The position numbers and the translations under genes were made by a program. The notes under the pieces were generated by a model. It had not been told where the DNA came from. It was given only the letters and a program-made list of their open reading frames with translations, and made no database searches. From assembly GCF_028607085.1 (NCBI RefSeq), contig NZ_CP117411.1:620001-684000 (forward strand): a stretch of 64,000 bases of DNA, given 5' to 3'. Shown piece after piece: positions 45,668 through 58,216 of this stretch. Origin of the DNA: Sphingomonas naphthae (lineage in GTDB: Bacteria; Pseudomonadota; Alphaproteobacteria; Sphingomonadales; Sphingomonadaceae). Position 1 is the stretch's first letter. Each line of letters opens with the position of its first letter.

Positions 45668-46726
45668 ATGCTGACCCCCTCCGCCGCCGCCCGCCGTTTC
45701 CGCGAGGAAGCCGCCAAGCGCATCCTCATCACCGACGGCGCCTTCGGCACGATGATCCAGACCTACAAGCTGAGCGAGGCCGACTATCGCGGCGACTATG
45801 ACCTCGCCGACGATCAGAAGGGCAACAACGACCTGCTCGTGCTGACCCGGCCCGACGTGATCGACGAGATCACCCGCGCCTATCTGGATGCTGGTTCGGA
45901 CATAGTCTCGACCAACACGTTCAACGCCAACCTCATCAGCCAGGGCGATTATTCGGCGCTGCATCTGGTGCGCGACATGAACCTCGTGTCGGCACAGAAC
46001 GCCCGCAAGGCGGCGGACGAATATGAGGCGCGCGACGGGCGCCCGCGCTTCGTGGCGGGTGCCATGGGGCCGACCAACAAGACGCTGTCGCTCTCGCCCG
46101 ACGTTAACGATCCCGGCTTCCGCGCGGTGACGTTCGACGAGGTGAAGGCGATCTACGCCGATCAGGCCGAGACGCTGCTGGAGGGTGGCTGCGACTTCAT
46201 CCTGATCGAGACGATCTTCGACACGCTCAACGCCAAGGCCGCGATCATGGCGGTGCTGGAATTGCAGGACAAGCTCGGCCGCGAGATCCCGATGATGATC
46301 TCGATGACGATCACCGACATGTCCGGCCGCAACCTCTCGGGCCATTCGGTCGAGGCTTTCTGGTACATGATCCGCCACGCCAAGCCGCTGACGGTGGGCC
46401 TCAACTGCGCCTTCGGGGCCGATCTGATGCGCCCGCATGTGCAGGTGCTGTCGGGCATCGCCGATACCCTGCTGATGGCCTATCCCAACGCCGGGCTGCC
46501 CAACGATCTGGGCGCCTATGACGAGTTGCCCGCCAAGACCGGCGAGCTGATCGCGGAGTGGGTGGAAAACGGCCTGCTCAATGTGGTCGGCGGCTGCTGC
46601 GGCACGACGCCGGGGCATATCGCGGCGATGGCGAAAGCCGCCGCCGGCGCCCCGCCGCGCGCGCTGCCGACGCCGAAACCCGCGATGCGGCTGACCGGTC
46701 TCGATCCGTTCGAGCTGGCGGCGTGA
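45668..46726 (+). CDS. metH: Methionine synthase, homocysteine-binding module (split MetH, part 1)
   Basis: A 352-residue protein equal to the first domain of cobalamin-dependent methionine synthase. Zinc ligands that activate homocysteine are C247 (GLNCAFG) and C310-C311 (GGCCGTTPGH). The N-terminus LITDGAFGTMIQTYKL is the usual MetH start. In E. coli this domain is fused to the rest; here a stop codon follows DPFELAA and the remaining domains are a separate gene 115 bases on. It must work in trans with that protein. A stand-alone homocysteine methyltransferase is less likely given the neighbour. Confidence 0.95.
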   Translation: MLTPSAAARRFREEAAKRILITDGAFGTMIQTYKLSEADYRGDYDLADDQKGNNDLLVLTRPDVIDEITRAYLDAGSDIVSTNTFNANLISQGDYSALHLVRDMNLVSAQNARKAADEYEARDGRPRFVAGAMGPTNKTLSLSPDVNDPGFRAVTFDEVKAIYADQAETLLEGGCDFILIETIFDTLNAKAAIMAVLELQDKLGREIPMMISMTITDMSGRNLSGHSVEAFWYMIRHAKPLTVGLNCAFGADLMRPHVQVLSGIADTLLMAYPNAGLPNDLGAYDELPAKTGELIAEWVENGLLNVVGGCCGTTPGHIAAMAKAAAGAPPRALPTPKPAMRLTGLDPFELAA

Positions 46727-46735
46727 AAGAATAGG

Positions 46736-46827
46736 CTGTCATGCTGAACTTGTTTCAGCATCCAGCCATCCCCTCCCACCGCCGCGCCTGTTGCACGATG
46801 GACCCTGAAACAAGTTCAGGGTGACGA
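46736..46827. repeat. Inverted-repeat element between the two metH parts
   Basis: The left arm CTGTCATGCTGAACTTGTTT runs on to CAGCATCCA, and the right arm TGGACCCTGAAACAAGTTCA runs on to GGGTGACGA, a long imperfect stem with a loop of about 34 bases. It is the same family as 36056-36152. It fills nearly the whole gap between metH part 1 and part 2. Confidence 0.75.
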
Positions 46828-46841
46828 AGAAGAAAGAGCCA

Positions 46842-49493
<2,652 letters not shown>

Positions 49494-49535
49494 GCGGCGG
49501 ACCGGGCTCGAGGATGAGCTAGCCTCCGCGACTTC

Positions 49536-49564
49536 ACAGCCGTGATGTCGGATCACGGGGCTGT
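49536..49564 (+). terminator. Hairpin after metH, possible terminator
   Basis: ACAGCCGTGAT pairs with ATCAC and GGCTGT, interrupted by a two-base GG bulge, around a five-base loop 42 bases after the metH stop. No T-run follows, so it is a weak candidate. Confidence 0.35.
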
Positions 49565-49663
49565 CCTACATGGCTCGTATCTGCCAAGGGGCTGCCGCGA
49601 CGCCGCCTGCGGCCCGATGACTCGGGCCGGCCGGGGCGGCGATGGACTATCGAGGGTGTCGAC

Positions 49664-50707
49664 ATGCTGATCGCGGTGCTGCCGGGGGATGGGATCGGGC
49701 CGGAGGTGACGGCCGAGGCCGTGCGCGTGCTGGAAATGGTGTGCGGCGATCGGCTGACGTTCAAGAGCGCGCCCGTCGGGGGCGCGGCCTACAAGGCGTC
49801 GGGCCATCCGCTGCCGCCCGCGACGCTCGATCTGGCCAAGCGGGCCGACGCGATCCTGTTCGGCGCGGTCGGCGATCCCGATTGCGACAGCCTGGAACGC
49901 GCACTGCGCCCAGAGCAGGCGATCCTGGGGCTCCGCAAGGAACTCGCCCTGTTCGCCAACCTGCGCCCCGCGCGGCTGTTCCCCGAACTGGCCGATGCCT
50001 CGGCGCTCCGCCCCGAAGTCGCCAGCGCGATCGACATGGTGATCGTGCGAGAGCTGAACGGCGACGTCTATTTCGGCGAGAAGGGGATGCGCAAGACCGC
50101 CTCCGGCCGCCGCGAAGGCTATGACATCATGTCCTATAACGAGGACGAGGTGGCGCGCATCGCCCACAGCGGCTTCCGCACGGCGCAGGCGCGGCGCGGC
50201 AAGCTGTGTTCGGTGGACAAGGCCAATGTGCTGGAAACCTCGCAGCTGTGGCGCGACGTGGTGATCGAGATTTCGGCCGAATATCCGGACGTGGAACTCA
50301 GCCACATGTATGTCGACAACGCGGCGATGCAGCTGGTGCGCAACCCCGGCCAGTTCGACGTGATCGTCACCGGCAACCTCTTCGGCGACATCCTCTCCGA
50401 TCAGGCGAGCATGTGCGCCGGCTCGATCGGGATGCTGCCCTCGGCCTCGCTCGATGCGGGCGGCAAGGGCCTTTACGAGCCGATCCACGGCTCGGCGCCC
50501 GATATCGCGGGGCAGGGCAAGGCCAATCCGCTGGCGACGATCCTGTCGGCGGCGATGATGCTGCGCTACTCGCTGGGCATGGCCGAGGAGGCCAACCGGA
50601 TCGAGGTGGCGGTGGCGACGGCGCTGGCCGGCGGCGCGCGATCGGCCGATCTGGGCGGCGCGATGACGACCACGCAGATGGGCGACGCGGTGCTGGCGGC
50701 GCTATAG
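49664..50707 (+). CDS. leuB: 3-isopropylmalate dehydrogenase
   Basis: A 347-residue NAD-dependent decarboxylating dehydrogenase of leucine synthesis. Family marks: [19 protein letters not shown] at the N-terminus, [20 protein letters not shown] (substrate arginines, about 84-103), [13 protein letters not shown], the catalytic-lysine region SVDKANVLE, and the metal site [16 protein letters not shown]. It lies alone, 170 bases after metH, and converges on the beta-lactamase-like gene with only five bases between stops. leuCD are not in the window. Confidence 0.97.
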   Translation: MLIAVLPGDGIGPEVTAEAVRVLEMVCGDRLTFKSAPVGGAAYKASGHPLPPATLDLAKRADAILFGAVGDPDCDSLERALRPEQAILGLRKELALFANLRPARLFPELADASALRPEVASAIDMVIVRELNGDVYFGEKGMRKTASGRREGYDIMSYNEDEVARIAHSGFRTAQARRGKLCSVDKANVLETSQLWRDVVIEISAEYPDVELSHMYVDNAAMQLVRNPGQFDVIVTGNLFGDILSDQASMCAGSIGMLPSASLDAGGKGLYEPIHGSAPDIAGQGKANPLATILSAAMMLRYSLGMAEEANRIEVAVATALAGGARSADLGGAMTTTQMGDAVLAAL

Positions 50708-50712
50708 GCCGT

Positions 50713-52128
50713 TCAACTCCCCGGCGTCACCAGAAACTGCTCGAACCGCCCGTCCTGCCCCAGTTCGGACATGGTCGAGATGTTCAGCTTGCGCTCGCCA
50801 TAGCTCACCACATACCCCCGCACGACGAAGCCGCCGCGTAGCCGTGGCGCCCCGCGCGTGGCGAAGGCGGTCGGTTCGCCCAGCGAGCCCAGGCTGTCGC
50901 GATAATCCGCCTGCACCCCGGCCGTGTAATAGTAATTGGCGTCCTCGGTCAGCATCGCCCGGTCGAGCATGCCCTCGCGCAACTGGTCATACACCTTGCG
51001 CGCCATCGCGGTGCGCGCGGTCTCGTCCAGCCCGGTCGAGGCGGTCTTGCGATCGGGGAAGAGGATGTCGCCGATGCCGTCGGCGATGCGGCTTTGCGCG
51101 TCGCCGAACCAGGCGTTCACCGCCACCACGATCGCGGCCTTGTCCTCCACGAACACGCGATTGGTGGTGAGGAAGCCGACCGCCTCGCCGCCATGCTCCA
51201 CCGTCGCCCGCTTCTTCACCTCCGCCAACGTCACGCCCAGCCCGTAATGGGTCGAGGCGCCGTCAGTGAGCTTCACCGCCTGCTCCTGCTCGGCCCAGTC
51301 CTTCGCCGGCAGGCCCTTGCGCTCGATCCGGGCGATATCCCATTTGGCGAGGTCGGGCGTGCTCATCGAAAGCTCGCCCGCCGCATAGAGCCAGCCGCTG
51401 GCCGGCGGCGTCTCCACCTTCACGGGCCCCAGCGCGGCGCGGGTATAGCCCTGCGGATAGCCCTTGCCCGTCGCCAAATCCTGATCGATCGCATCGATGC
51501 CGAGCGGATCGAGCAGCCTGTTCTTCAGGAACGGCACCAGCTCCATGCCCGACAATTTCTCGACGATCAGCCCCGCCACGACATAGCCGGTGTTGGAATA
51601 TTGCCACTGGCTGCCGGGCTCGAAATCGAGCGGCTTCCTGGCCCAGCGATCGACGATGCCCTGCGGGCTGGTCGGCGTCGCCATCGCCGCGAAGCTGAAA
51701 TCCTGCGGCCAATAATCCTGCAGGCCCGAGGTGTGCGCCAGCAACTGCCGGATCGTGATCCGATCGCCCCCGGTGATGCCGGGCAGATACTTGGCAATTG
51801 TGTCGTCGAGCGAGAGCTTGCCCTCGTCGCGCAGCAGCAGGATGGCGGCGGCGGTGAATTGCTTGGAGACCGAGGCGATCTGGTATTTCGTCTTGATGTC
51901 GGCCGTGGCGATCGTTTCCGATTGCTTGCCATAGGCCTTGGCGAAGGCGATCTTCCCGCCGCGCACCACCGTCACCGATGCCGATGGCACCCCCGTCGCG
52001 GCCAGCGCCTCGCCGACGAGCGTGTCGACCTGGGCGCTTTCGGCGGCGGTGAAGCTCTGCGCGGCGACGGGCGCGGCGGCGGCCAGCGCGGCGCCGGCGA
52101 ACAGGCTGGAAACGATCGACAGTCGCAC
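50713..52128 (-). CDS. Serine beta-lactamase-like hydrolase (family S12), exported
   Basis: A 471-residue protein with a signal peptide ending at VAAQ (residue 24). The active-site S86-x2-K89 (ASVSKQF), Y-x-N in QWQYSNTGY, and the HGG triad element (VEHGGEAVGF) place it in the beta-lactamase/DD-peptidase-like family that also includes esterases. A further domain of about 130 residues follows the catalytic part, as in some peptidases of the group. GTG 52128 is favoured since GAGGGG lies eight bases upstream; GTG 52137 is too close. Antibiotic resistance cannot be concluded from sequence. Confidence 0.88.
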   Translation of the reverse strand: MRLSIVSSLFAGAALAAAAPVAAQSFTAAESAQVDTLVGEALAATGVPSASVTVVRGGKIAFAKAYGKQSETIATADIKTKYQIASVSKQFTAAAILLLRDEGKLSLDDTIAKYLPGITGGDRITIRQLLAHTSGLQDYWPQDFSFAAMATPTSPQGIVDRWARKPLDFEPGSQWQYSNTGYVVAGLIVEKLSGMELVPFLKNRLLDPLGIDAIDQDLATGKGYPQGYTRAALGPVKVETPPASGWLYAAGELSMSTPDLAKWDIARIERKGLPAKDWAEQEQAVKLTDGASTHYGLGVTLAEVKKRATVEHGGEAVGFLTTNRVFVEDKAAIVVAVNAWFGDAQSRIADGIGDILFPDRKTASTGLDETARTAMARKVYDQLREGMLDRAMLTEDANYYYTAGVQADYRDSLGSLGEPTAFATRGAPRLRGGFVVRGYVVSYGERKLNISTMSELGQDGRFEQFLVTPGS

Positions 52129-52313
52129 GCGATTCACCCCTCTGGCGGCCAAGGCCCAAGGCCTGCGTGGGTGGCAGATCGGGGGCGTGGTGAACAATCG
52201 AAATCGCACAGCCCGCCGAACGCCGCACCAACCCAATATGGTTTCGACACGGTTAACCATTTCGTTAGGGTTTCCGCTCTAGTCGGCTGTACCGATATGA
52301 CCCAAGGGGACGG

Positions 52314-55300
52314 GTGGACGTGGACGTAACGCGGCGGTGGACGAGGCCCGGTTCGGGGGCGATGGTGCGGCTGGGGACGATGGCGCTATTCGTCTTCGCG
52401 ACGGCGCTCGGCGGTATCCTGCTGACCCTCGCGGGGCATCGTATCGCTTCGCTGTGGCTGGCCAACGCCGGGGCGCTCGCGATCGTCCTGCGCAGTCCGC
52501 GCCCGGAGCGCGGGGCGCTCTATGTCGTCGGTTTCCTCGCCAACGTGGTCGCCAATCTGGCAGTGGGCGATCATAGCCCGCTCGCCGTCGCCATCGCGGG
52601 TTGCAACCTGCTGGAGGTATGGCTGTGCGTCCGCCTGCTCGGTCCGCTCGATCTGGGCGCCGGTACGCATATGACGGTGCCGCACCTGTTCCGTTTCCTC
52701 GGCGTCGGGCTGCTCGCGCCGGCGCTCTCGGCGATTCCCGCTGGCCTGTTGCTGGCCTTCGCTTCCGATCAGGCGGCGGGCGCGGTGATGGGGCGCTGGT
52801 TCATCGCCGACGCGCTCGGCCTGCTCACCCTCACCCCGCTGCTGCTGTCGGTCCGCCGTTCCGATCTGCTCGCGATCGGCCGGCCGCGCGCCGCGCTGGA
52901 GGCGGTGGCGATCATCGGCCTGACCGGCGCGATCACCGCCTTCGTCTTCTGGCAGGAGCCGCGCCCGCTGCTGTTCGTCATCCTGCCGCCGCTGATGCTG
53001 GCCGCCTTCCGCCTGCGCTTCGCGGGGACGGGCGCGGCGCTGATCCTGGTGGCGCTGATCGCGACCCCGCTCACCGTGGCCGGCCATGGGCCGATCGCGC
53101 ACAATTTCGCCGACACGATCGGCCGCATCTGGTTCCTCCAGCTGTTTCTGGCGGTGTCCACCTTCGCGACCGTGCCGATCGCCTCGATCCTGGCCGATCG
53201 CGCCCGGCTGATGGCGGAGCTGGTGGCGGGCCAGCACCGCTATCGCGAACTGGCCGACCATTCCAAGGACATGATCGTCCGCATCGGCCCCAACGGCGCG
53301 CTGCGCTACGTCTCGCCCGCCTCCCGCCAGGTTCTCGGATTCGAGCCCGCCGAGCTGATCGCGGCGCCCTCGGGCGAATCGGTCCATCCCGACGATCGCC
53401 AGCGCGTCATGGCGACGTTCCAGCAGGTGCTGGAGAGGCGCGGCAATCCGGTCTGCACCTTCCGCCGCCTGCACCGCGACGGCAGCTATGCCTGGCTGGA
53501 GGCCGCGTGCAGCCTGATCGCCGATCCCGAGACCGGCGAGCCCGTCGAGATCGTCGCCAGCATGCGCAACGTGACGCATCGCAAGGCCAATGAGGAGATG
53601 ATCGCCGCCGCCACGCAGCGGCTGGCCGACAGCCATCGGCTGCTGACGATGGCGGAGCAGATCGCCGGCATCGGCCATTGGCGGATCGATATCGCCAGCG
53701 GCAAGGTCGTCTGGTCGCGCGAGGTGTTTCGCATCTACGGGCTCGACCCGGTCGAGCGGGTCCACATTCCCGATGGCGTCGCCGCCTACGTTCCGGAGGA
53801 TCAGCCGCTCGTCGAAGCCTATGTGAAGGCGGCGATGGAGGATGGCACGCCCTTCGCCTTCGCCGGTCGCCTCGTGCGCAGCGACGGCGCCGTCCGCCAC
53901 GTCATGTCGCAGGGCCAGCCCGAGCGCGCGGCCGACGGCACGATCACCGGCGTCGTCGGCGTGTTTCAGGACATCACCGCCGAGGTCGAGGCGCAGGCCG
54001 AGCTGATCGCCGCGCGCGACGAGGCGCAGGCCGCCGCCGAGGCCCGCAGCGCCTTCCTCGCGATGATGAGCCACGAGATCCGCACGCCGATGACGGGCGT
54101 GCTGGGCATGATCGAACTGCTTCGCTCCGAGCCGCCCGCCGCCGAGCGCGCGCGCTTCTTCGCCAGCCTCGAGCAATCGGCGCAATTGCTGATGACGGTG
54201 CTGGACGACGTACTCGATTTCTCGAAGATCGAGAGCGGCCAGCTCACCACCGAGACGGTCGATTTCGACGTGCGCGAGCTAGTGCAGACCACCCTCGACC
54301 TGTTCCACAACGCCGCTTCGCGCAAGGGGCTGCTGGTGGCGCTCGACTATCGCGCCGGGCGGACGGCGGCGATGCGGCAGGGCGATCCCACGCGGCTGCA
54401 ACAGATCGTCTCCAACCTCGTCAGCAACGCGGTGAAGTTCACCGAGAGCGGATCGATCATCCTGCGCGCGGTGCCGCCCACAAGCGGCGATCGCTGGCGT
54501 TTCGAGGTGCGCGACACCGGCATCGGCATTTCCCCGGACGTGACCGATCGCCTGTTCCAGCCTTTCATCCAGGCCGACGTCTCCACCACGCGCCGGTTCG
54601 GCGGCACCGGCCTGGGCCTTGCGATCAGCCGCCGGCTGGTCGAGGCGATGGGGGGCGTGATGGGTGTCGAGAGCAAGCCGGGCCGGGGATCGACCTTCTG
54701 GTTCGAGCTGGACCTGCCCGAAGGCAGCGCCGCCGCCACCCCGATCGAGGCCGAGCCCGTCCTCCCCGCCGGCCGCCCGCTTTCGGTGCTGCTGACCGAG
54801 GACAATGAGATCAACCAGCTGCTCGTCTCCACCCTGCTGCGGCGGATGGGCCATTCGGTGCAATGCGCCGCCAATGGCCGGATTGCGCTGGAGGCGGTGC
54901 AGCGGCAGGCGTTCGACGTGGTGCTGATGGACGTTCAGATGCCCGAGATGGACGGCCTGGCCGCGACCCGTGCGATCCGCGCACTGGGGGGCGATTTCGC
55001 GACCCTGCCGATCATCGCGCTCACCGCCGATGCCTCGCCCGAACGGCGCCGCTTCCACGAGGGCGCGGGCTTCACCGATTTCATGACCAAGCCGGTCCAT
55101 TCCGCGCTGCTGGAGCGCCGCCTGGCGGCGATCGGCGGGGCGGGGCAGGGGGCGCCGATCGAGGCGCCGCCGCCGGCGCCCTTCGCGGCGGGATCGCCGG
55201 CGCTGGTCGATGGCCGCATCGCCGATCTCACAGCCGCCGTCGGCCCTGGAATCGTGGCGCAGATGCTCGACATGCTGGTCGACGAAGCGCGCACGCGCCC

Positions 55301-55538
55301 GGCCGCCATCCGCGCGCTGGCCCCGGCCGATCCGGTGCGGGCGCGGGCCGAGGCGCACGGCCTGAAAGGCGCCGCCTCCAGCATCGGCGCGATCCCGCTG
55401 GCCGAGGCCGCCGCCGCCGTGGAGGATGCCTATGACGATGCCCTGCTGCCCGCGATCGAGGCGCTGGAGGCGGCGGCGGCGATGACGCTCGCGGCGCTCG
55501 AAACCCGGCCGAACGGCGGCATGGCGGTGGCGTCATGA
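52314..55538 (+). CDS. Hybrid sensor histidine kinase: MASE1-PAS-PAS-HisKA-HATPase-REC-Hpt
   Basis: A 1074-residue membrane kinase. An N-terminal MASE1 region of about eight helices (residues 20-290; HRIASLWLANAGALAIVL) senses an unknown signal. Two PAS domains follow (about 305-430 and 440-560), then HisKA with the phospho-histidine H587 (MMSHEIRTPM), the ATPase domain (N-box LVSNAVKFTE, G-box GGTGLGLAISRRL), a receiver with D873 (VLMDVQMPEMDG) and an Hpt domain with H1015 (AHGLKGAASS). It contains a full phosphorelay. GTG 52314 follows AAGGGGA closely; GTG 52320 is possible. It overlaps the GGDEF regulator by four bases. Confidence 0.95.
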   Translation: MDVDVTRRWTRPGSGAMVRLGTMALFVFATALGGILLTLAGHRIASLWLANAGALAIVLRSPRPERGALYVVGFLANVVANLAVGDHSPLAVAIAGCNLLEVWLCVRLLGPLDLGAGTHMTVPHLFRFLGVGLLAPALSAIPAGLLLAFASDQAAGAVMGRWFIADALGLLTLTPLLLSVRRSDLLAIGRPRAALEAVAIIGLTGAITAFVFWQEPRPLLFVILPPLMLAAFRLRFAGTGAALILVALIATPLTVAGHGPIAHNFADTIGRIWFLQLFLAVSTFATVPIASILADRARLMAELVAGQHRYRELADHSKDMIVRIGPNGALRYVSPASRQVLGFEPAELIAAPSGESVHPDDRQRVMATFQQVLERRGNPVCTFRRLHRDGSYAWLEAACSLIADPETGEPVEIVASMRNVTHRKANEEMIAAATQRLADSHRLLTMAEQIAGIGHWRIDIASGKVVWSREVFRIYGLDPVERVHIPDGVAAYVPEDQPLVEAYVKAAMEDGTPFAFAGRLVRSDGAVRHVMSQGQPERAADGTITGVVGVFQDITAEVEAQAELIAARDEAQAAAEARSAFLAMMSHEIRTPMTGVLGMIELLRSEPPAAERARFFASLEQSAQLLMTVLDDVLDFSKIESGQLTTETVDFDVRELVQTTLDLFHNAASRKGLLVALDYRAGRTAAMRQGDPTRLQQIVSNLVSNAVKFTESGSIILRAVPPTSGDRWRFEVRDTGIGISPDVTDRLFQPFIQADVSTTRRFGGTGLGLAISRRLVEAMGGVMGVESKPGRGSTFWFELDLPEGSAAATPIEAEPVLPAGRPLSVLLTEDNEINQLLVSTLLRRMGHSVQCAANGRIALEAVQRQAFDVVLMDVQMPEMDGLAATRAIRALGGDFATLPIIALTADASPERRRFHEGAGFTDFMTKPVHSALLERRLAAIGGAGQGAPIEAPPPAPFAAGSPALVDGRIADLTAAVGPGIVAQMLDMLVDEARTRPAAIRALAPADPVRARAEAHGLKGAASSIGAIPLAEAAAAVEDAYDDALLPAIEALEAAAAMTLAALETRPNGGMAVAS

Positions 55539-56413
55539 CCAACGGGTCCGAAGTGATGATCATCGACGACGTCGCCATCAACCGGCTGTTGATGAAGGCG
55601 CTGGTCGATCAGCTGGGCGATGCCACGCCGATCCTGTTTTCCAACCCGGTCGAGGCGCTGGCGCGCTGCGAGGTGACCCCGCCCGATCTGGTGCTGCTGG
55701 ATTATTCGATGCCCGAGATGACGGGGGTGGATTTCATCCGCCGCTTCCGCACCCTGCCGCAATGCGCGGCGATCCCCGTGCTGGTCGTCACCTCGCGCGC
55801 CGATCGCGAGACGTTGCTCGAGGTGCTCGACGCCGGCGGCAACGATTTCATCCGCAAGCCGGTGGACGAGGTGGAATTTCTCGCCCGCGCCCGATCGATG
55901 CTGAAGCTGGGGCAGGCGAGCCGCGCGCTCTACATGCTGTCGGCCACCGACGAGCTGACCGGCCTCGCCAGCCGCCGCGCTTTCCTCACCTCGCTCGATG
56001 CCGAGGTGGACCGCGCCGAACGCTATGGCCAGCAGTTCAGCCTGGCGCTGTTCGACGTGGATCATTTCAAGCGGGTCAACGATACGCTGGGCCACGGGGC
56101 GGGCGACGCGGTGCTGCGCTCGCTGGGCGCCGCCGCGCTCCAGATCAAGCGCAAGGCCGATACGATGGGCCGGCTGGGGGGCGAGGAGTTCGGGCTCCTG
56201 CTGCCCGGCACGCCGCTGGATCGCGCGATCGAGGCCTGCGAGCGCCTCCGTCGCCAGATCGCGACCCTGCCACCCACCCCGGTCGGCCCGATCACGATCA
56301 GCGTGGGCATCGCCGCCTACGAGCCCGGCGAGGGGCTGGAAGCGGTGATGGAATGCGCCGACGCCAAGGTCTATGAGGCGAAGGCCGGCGGGCGCGATCG
56401 GGTGGCGTATTGA
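55535..56413 (+). CDS. Response regulator with GGDEF diguanylate cyclase domain
   Basis: A 292-residue PleD-like protein. The receiver domain has the acidic pocket D11-D12, phospho-acceptor D56 (LVLLDYSMPEM) and K108. A linker helix leads to a GGDEF domain with the active-site sequence G215-G-E-E-F219 and the inhibitory I-site R206-x2-D209, so product feedback is likely. It should make cyclic di-GMP when phosphorylated, most plausibly by the Hpt domain of the overlapping kinase gene. No EAL domain is present, so it is a synthase only. Confidence 0.95.
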   Translation: MTNGSEVMIIDDVAINRLLMKALVDQLGDATPILFSNPVEALARCEVTPPDLVLLDYSMPEMTGVDFIRRFRTLPQCAAIPVLVVTSRADRETLLEVLDAGGNDFIRKPVDEVEFLARARSMLKLGQASRALYMLSATDELTGLASRRAFLTSLDAEVDRAERYGQQFSLALFDVDHFKRVNDTLGHGAGDAVLRSLGAAALQIKRKADTMGRLGGEEFGLLLPGTPLDRAIEACERLRRQIATLPPTPVGPITISVGIAAYEPGEGLEAVMECADAKVYEAKAGGRDRVAY

Positions 56414-56529
56414 AGGCAGGCGATGGCCCATGCCCATTCATGAAGCCGGCGCATCACGGCATGCGACCAAGCAGGCCTAATCCCGCGCGCCGCACGACCC
56501 CAGATGGATCACTCCCGCCGCAAGCATGA

Positions 56530-57543
<1,014 letters not shown>

Positions 57544-57556
57544 GCCGGCCGCCCGA

Positions 57557-57580
57557 CCCCGCGCCGTCGATCGCGCGGGG
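57557..57580. terminator. Hairpin between convergent genes
   Basis: CCCCGCGC/GCGCGGGG, a perfect 8-bp stem with an 8-base loop, lies in the 51-base gap between the aldo/keto reductase stop and the isochorismatase-like stop. No T-run is seen. Confidence 0.4.
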
Positions 57581-57594
57581 CCGGGTGCGCGGCC

Positions 57595-58194
57595 TCAGGC
57601 CAGTTCGGCCAGGAATTGATCGTGGGTCAGGGGGCGGGAGAACATCGCGAAATCCTTGGTCGTCGCGACGACCTGTTCCTCCTCGCTCAGCGTGGCCGTG
57701 CAATCGGTGAGGGTGATGACGCGGTAGCCGCGCTCATAGGCCGAGCGCATCGTCGATTCGACGCAGCAATTGGTGAGGAAGCCGGCGATGGCGAGGGTGG
57801 TGATGCCGCGCTGGCGCAGGATGAAATCCACATTGGTGGTGGCGAAGCAATCGAGCCCGCGCTTGCCCTCGATCACCACCTCGCCGTCGATCGGGGCGGT
57901 CGGCGGGGCGAATTCGGCGCCCCAGCTGCCCTTCTTGAACGCCCCGGATCCGACGACGCCGGCCAGGATGCCATAAGGCTCCCCGCCGATCTCGGGATAC
58001 CCCTCGGCAAAGGCGATCGGCGCGTGGAGGACGGTGACGCCCGCCTCGCGCGCGCCTTTCAGAACGGCGACACTGTTGGCCAGCATCGCATTGCCGTCCA
58101 TCACCGCCTTGACCGCGCCATGCTGGACACCGCCCTCCGTCACGAAATCATTCTGATATTCGATCAGCAGCAGCGCGGTGGTGTCGTTGGTCAT
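57595..58194 (-). CDS. Isochorismatase-like cysteine hydrolase
   Basis: A 199-residue member of the isochorismatase/nicotinamidase fold. The catalytic triad is D16 (IEYQNDF), K111 (VIEGKRG) and the nucleophile C144 in FLTNCCVEST, followed by the usual TMRSAYERGYRV. The cis-peptide region is IAGFLTN. The reaction could be amide or vinyl-ether hydrolysis; the substrate is unknown. It lies 22 bases downstream of the Pao-type molybdenum subunit on the same strand, so it may be the last gene of that operon and act on a related compound (inference). Confidence 0.9.
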   Translation of the reverse strand: MTNDTTALLLIEYQNDFVTEGGVQHGAVKAVMDGNAMLANSVAVLKGAREAGVTVLHAPIAFAEGYPEIGGEPYGILAGVVGSGAFKKGSWGAEFAPPTAPIDGEVVIEGKRGLDCFATTNVDFILRQRGITTLAIAGFLTNCCVESTMRSAYERGYRVITLTDCTATLSEEEQVVATTKDFAMFSRPLTHDQFLAELA

Positions 58195-58216
58195 CGGGGC
58201 CTCCAGGGGCGGGGTG

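Noticed and set aside
50713-52128. Call as an antibiotic-resistance beta-lactamase
   Set aside because: Motifs fit the broad S12 family including peptidases and esterases, and an extra C-terminal domain is present; resistance cannot be inferred.
52244-52270. TTAA followed by TTAG near the kinase start, resembling a CtrA box
   Set aside because: The spacing is eight bases rather than seven and the second half is not TTAA, so the match is by chance.
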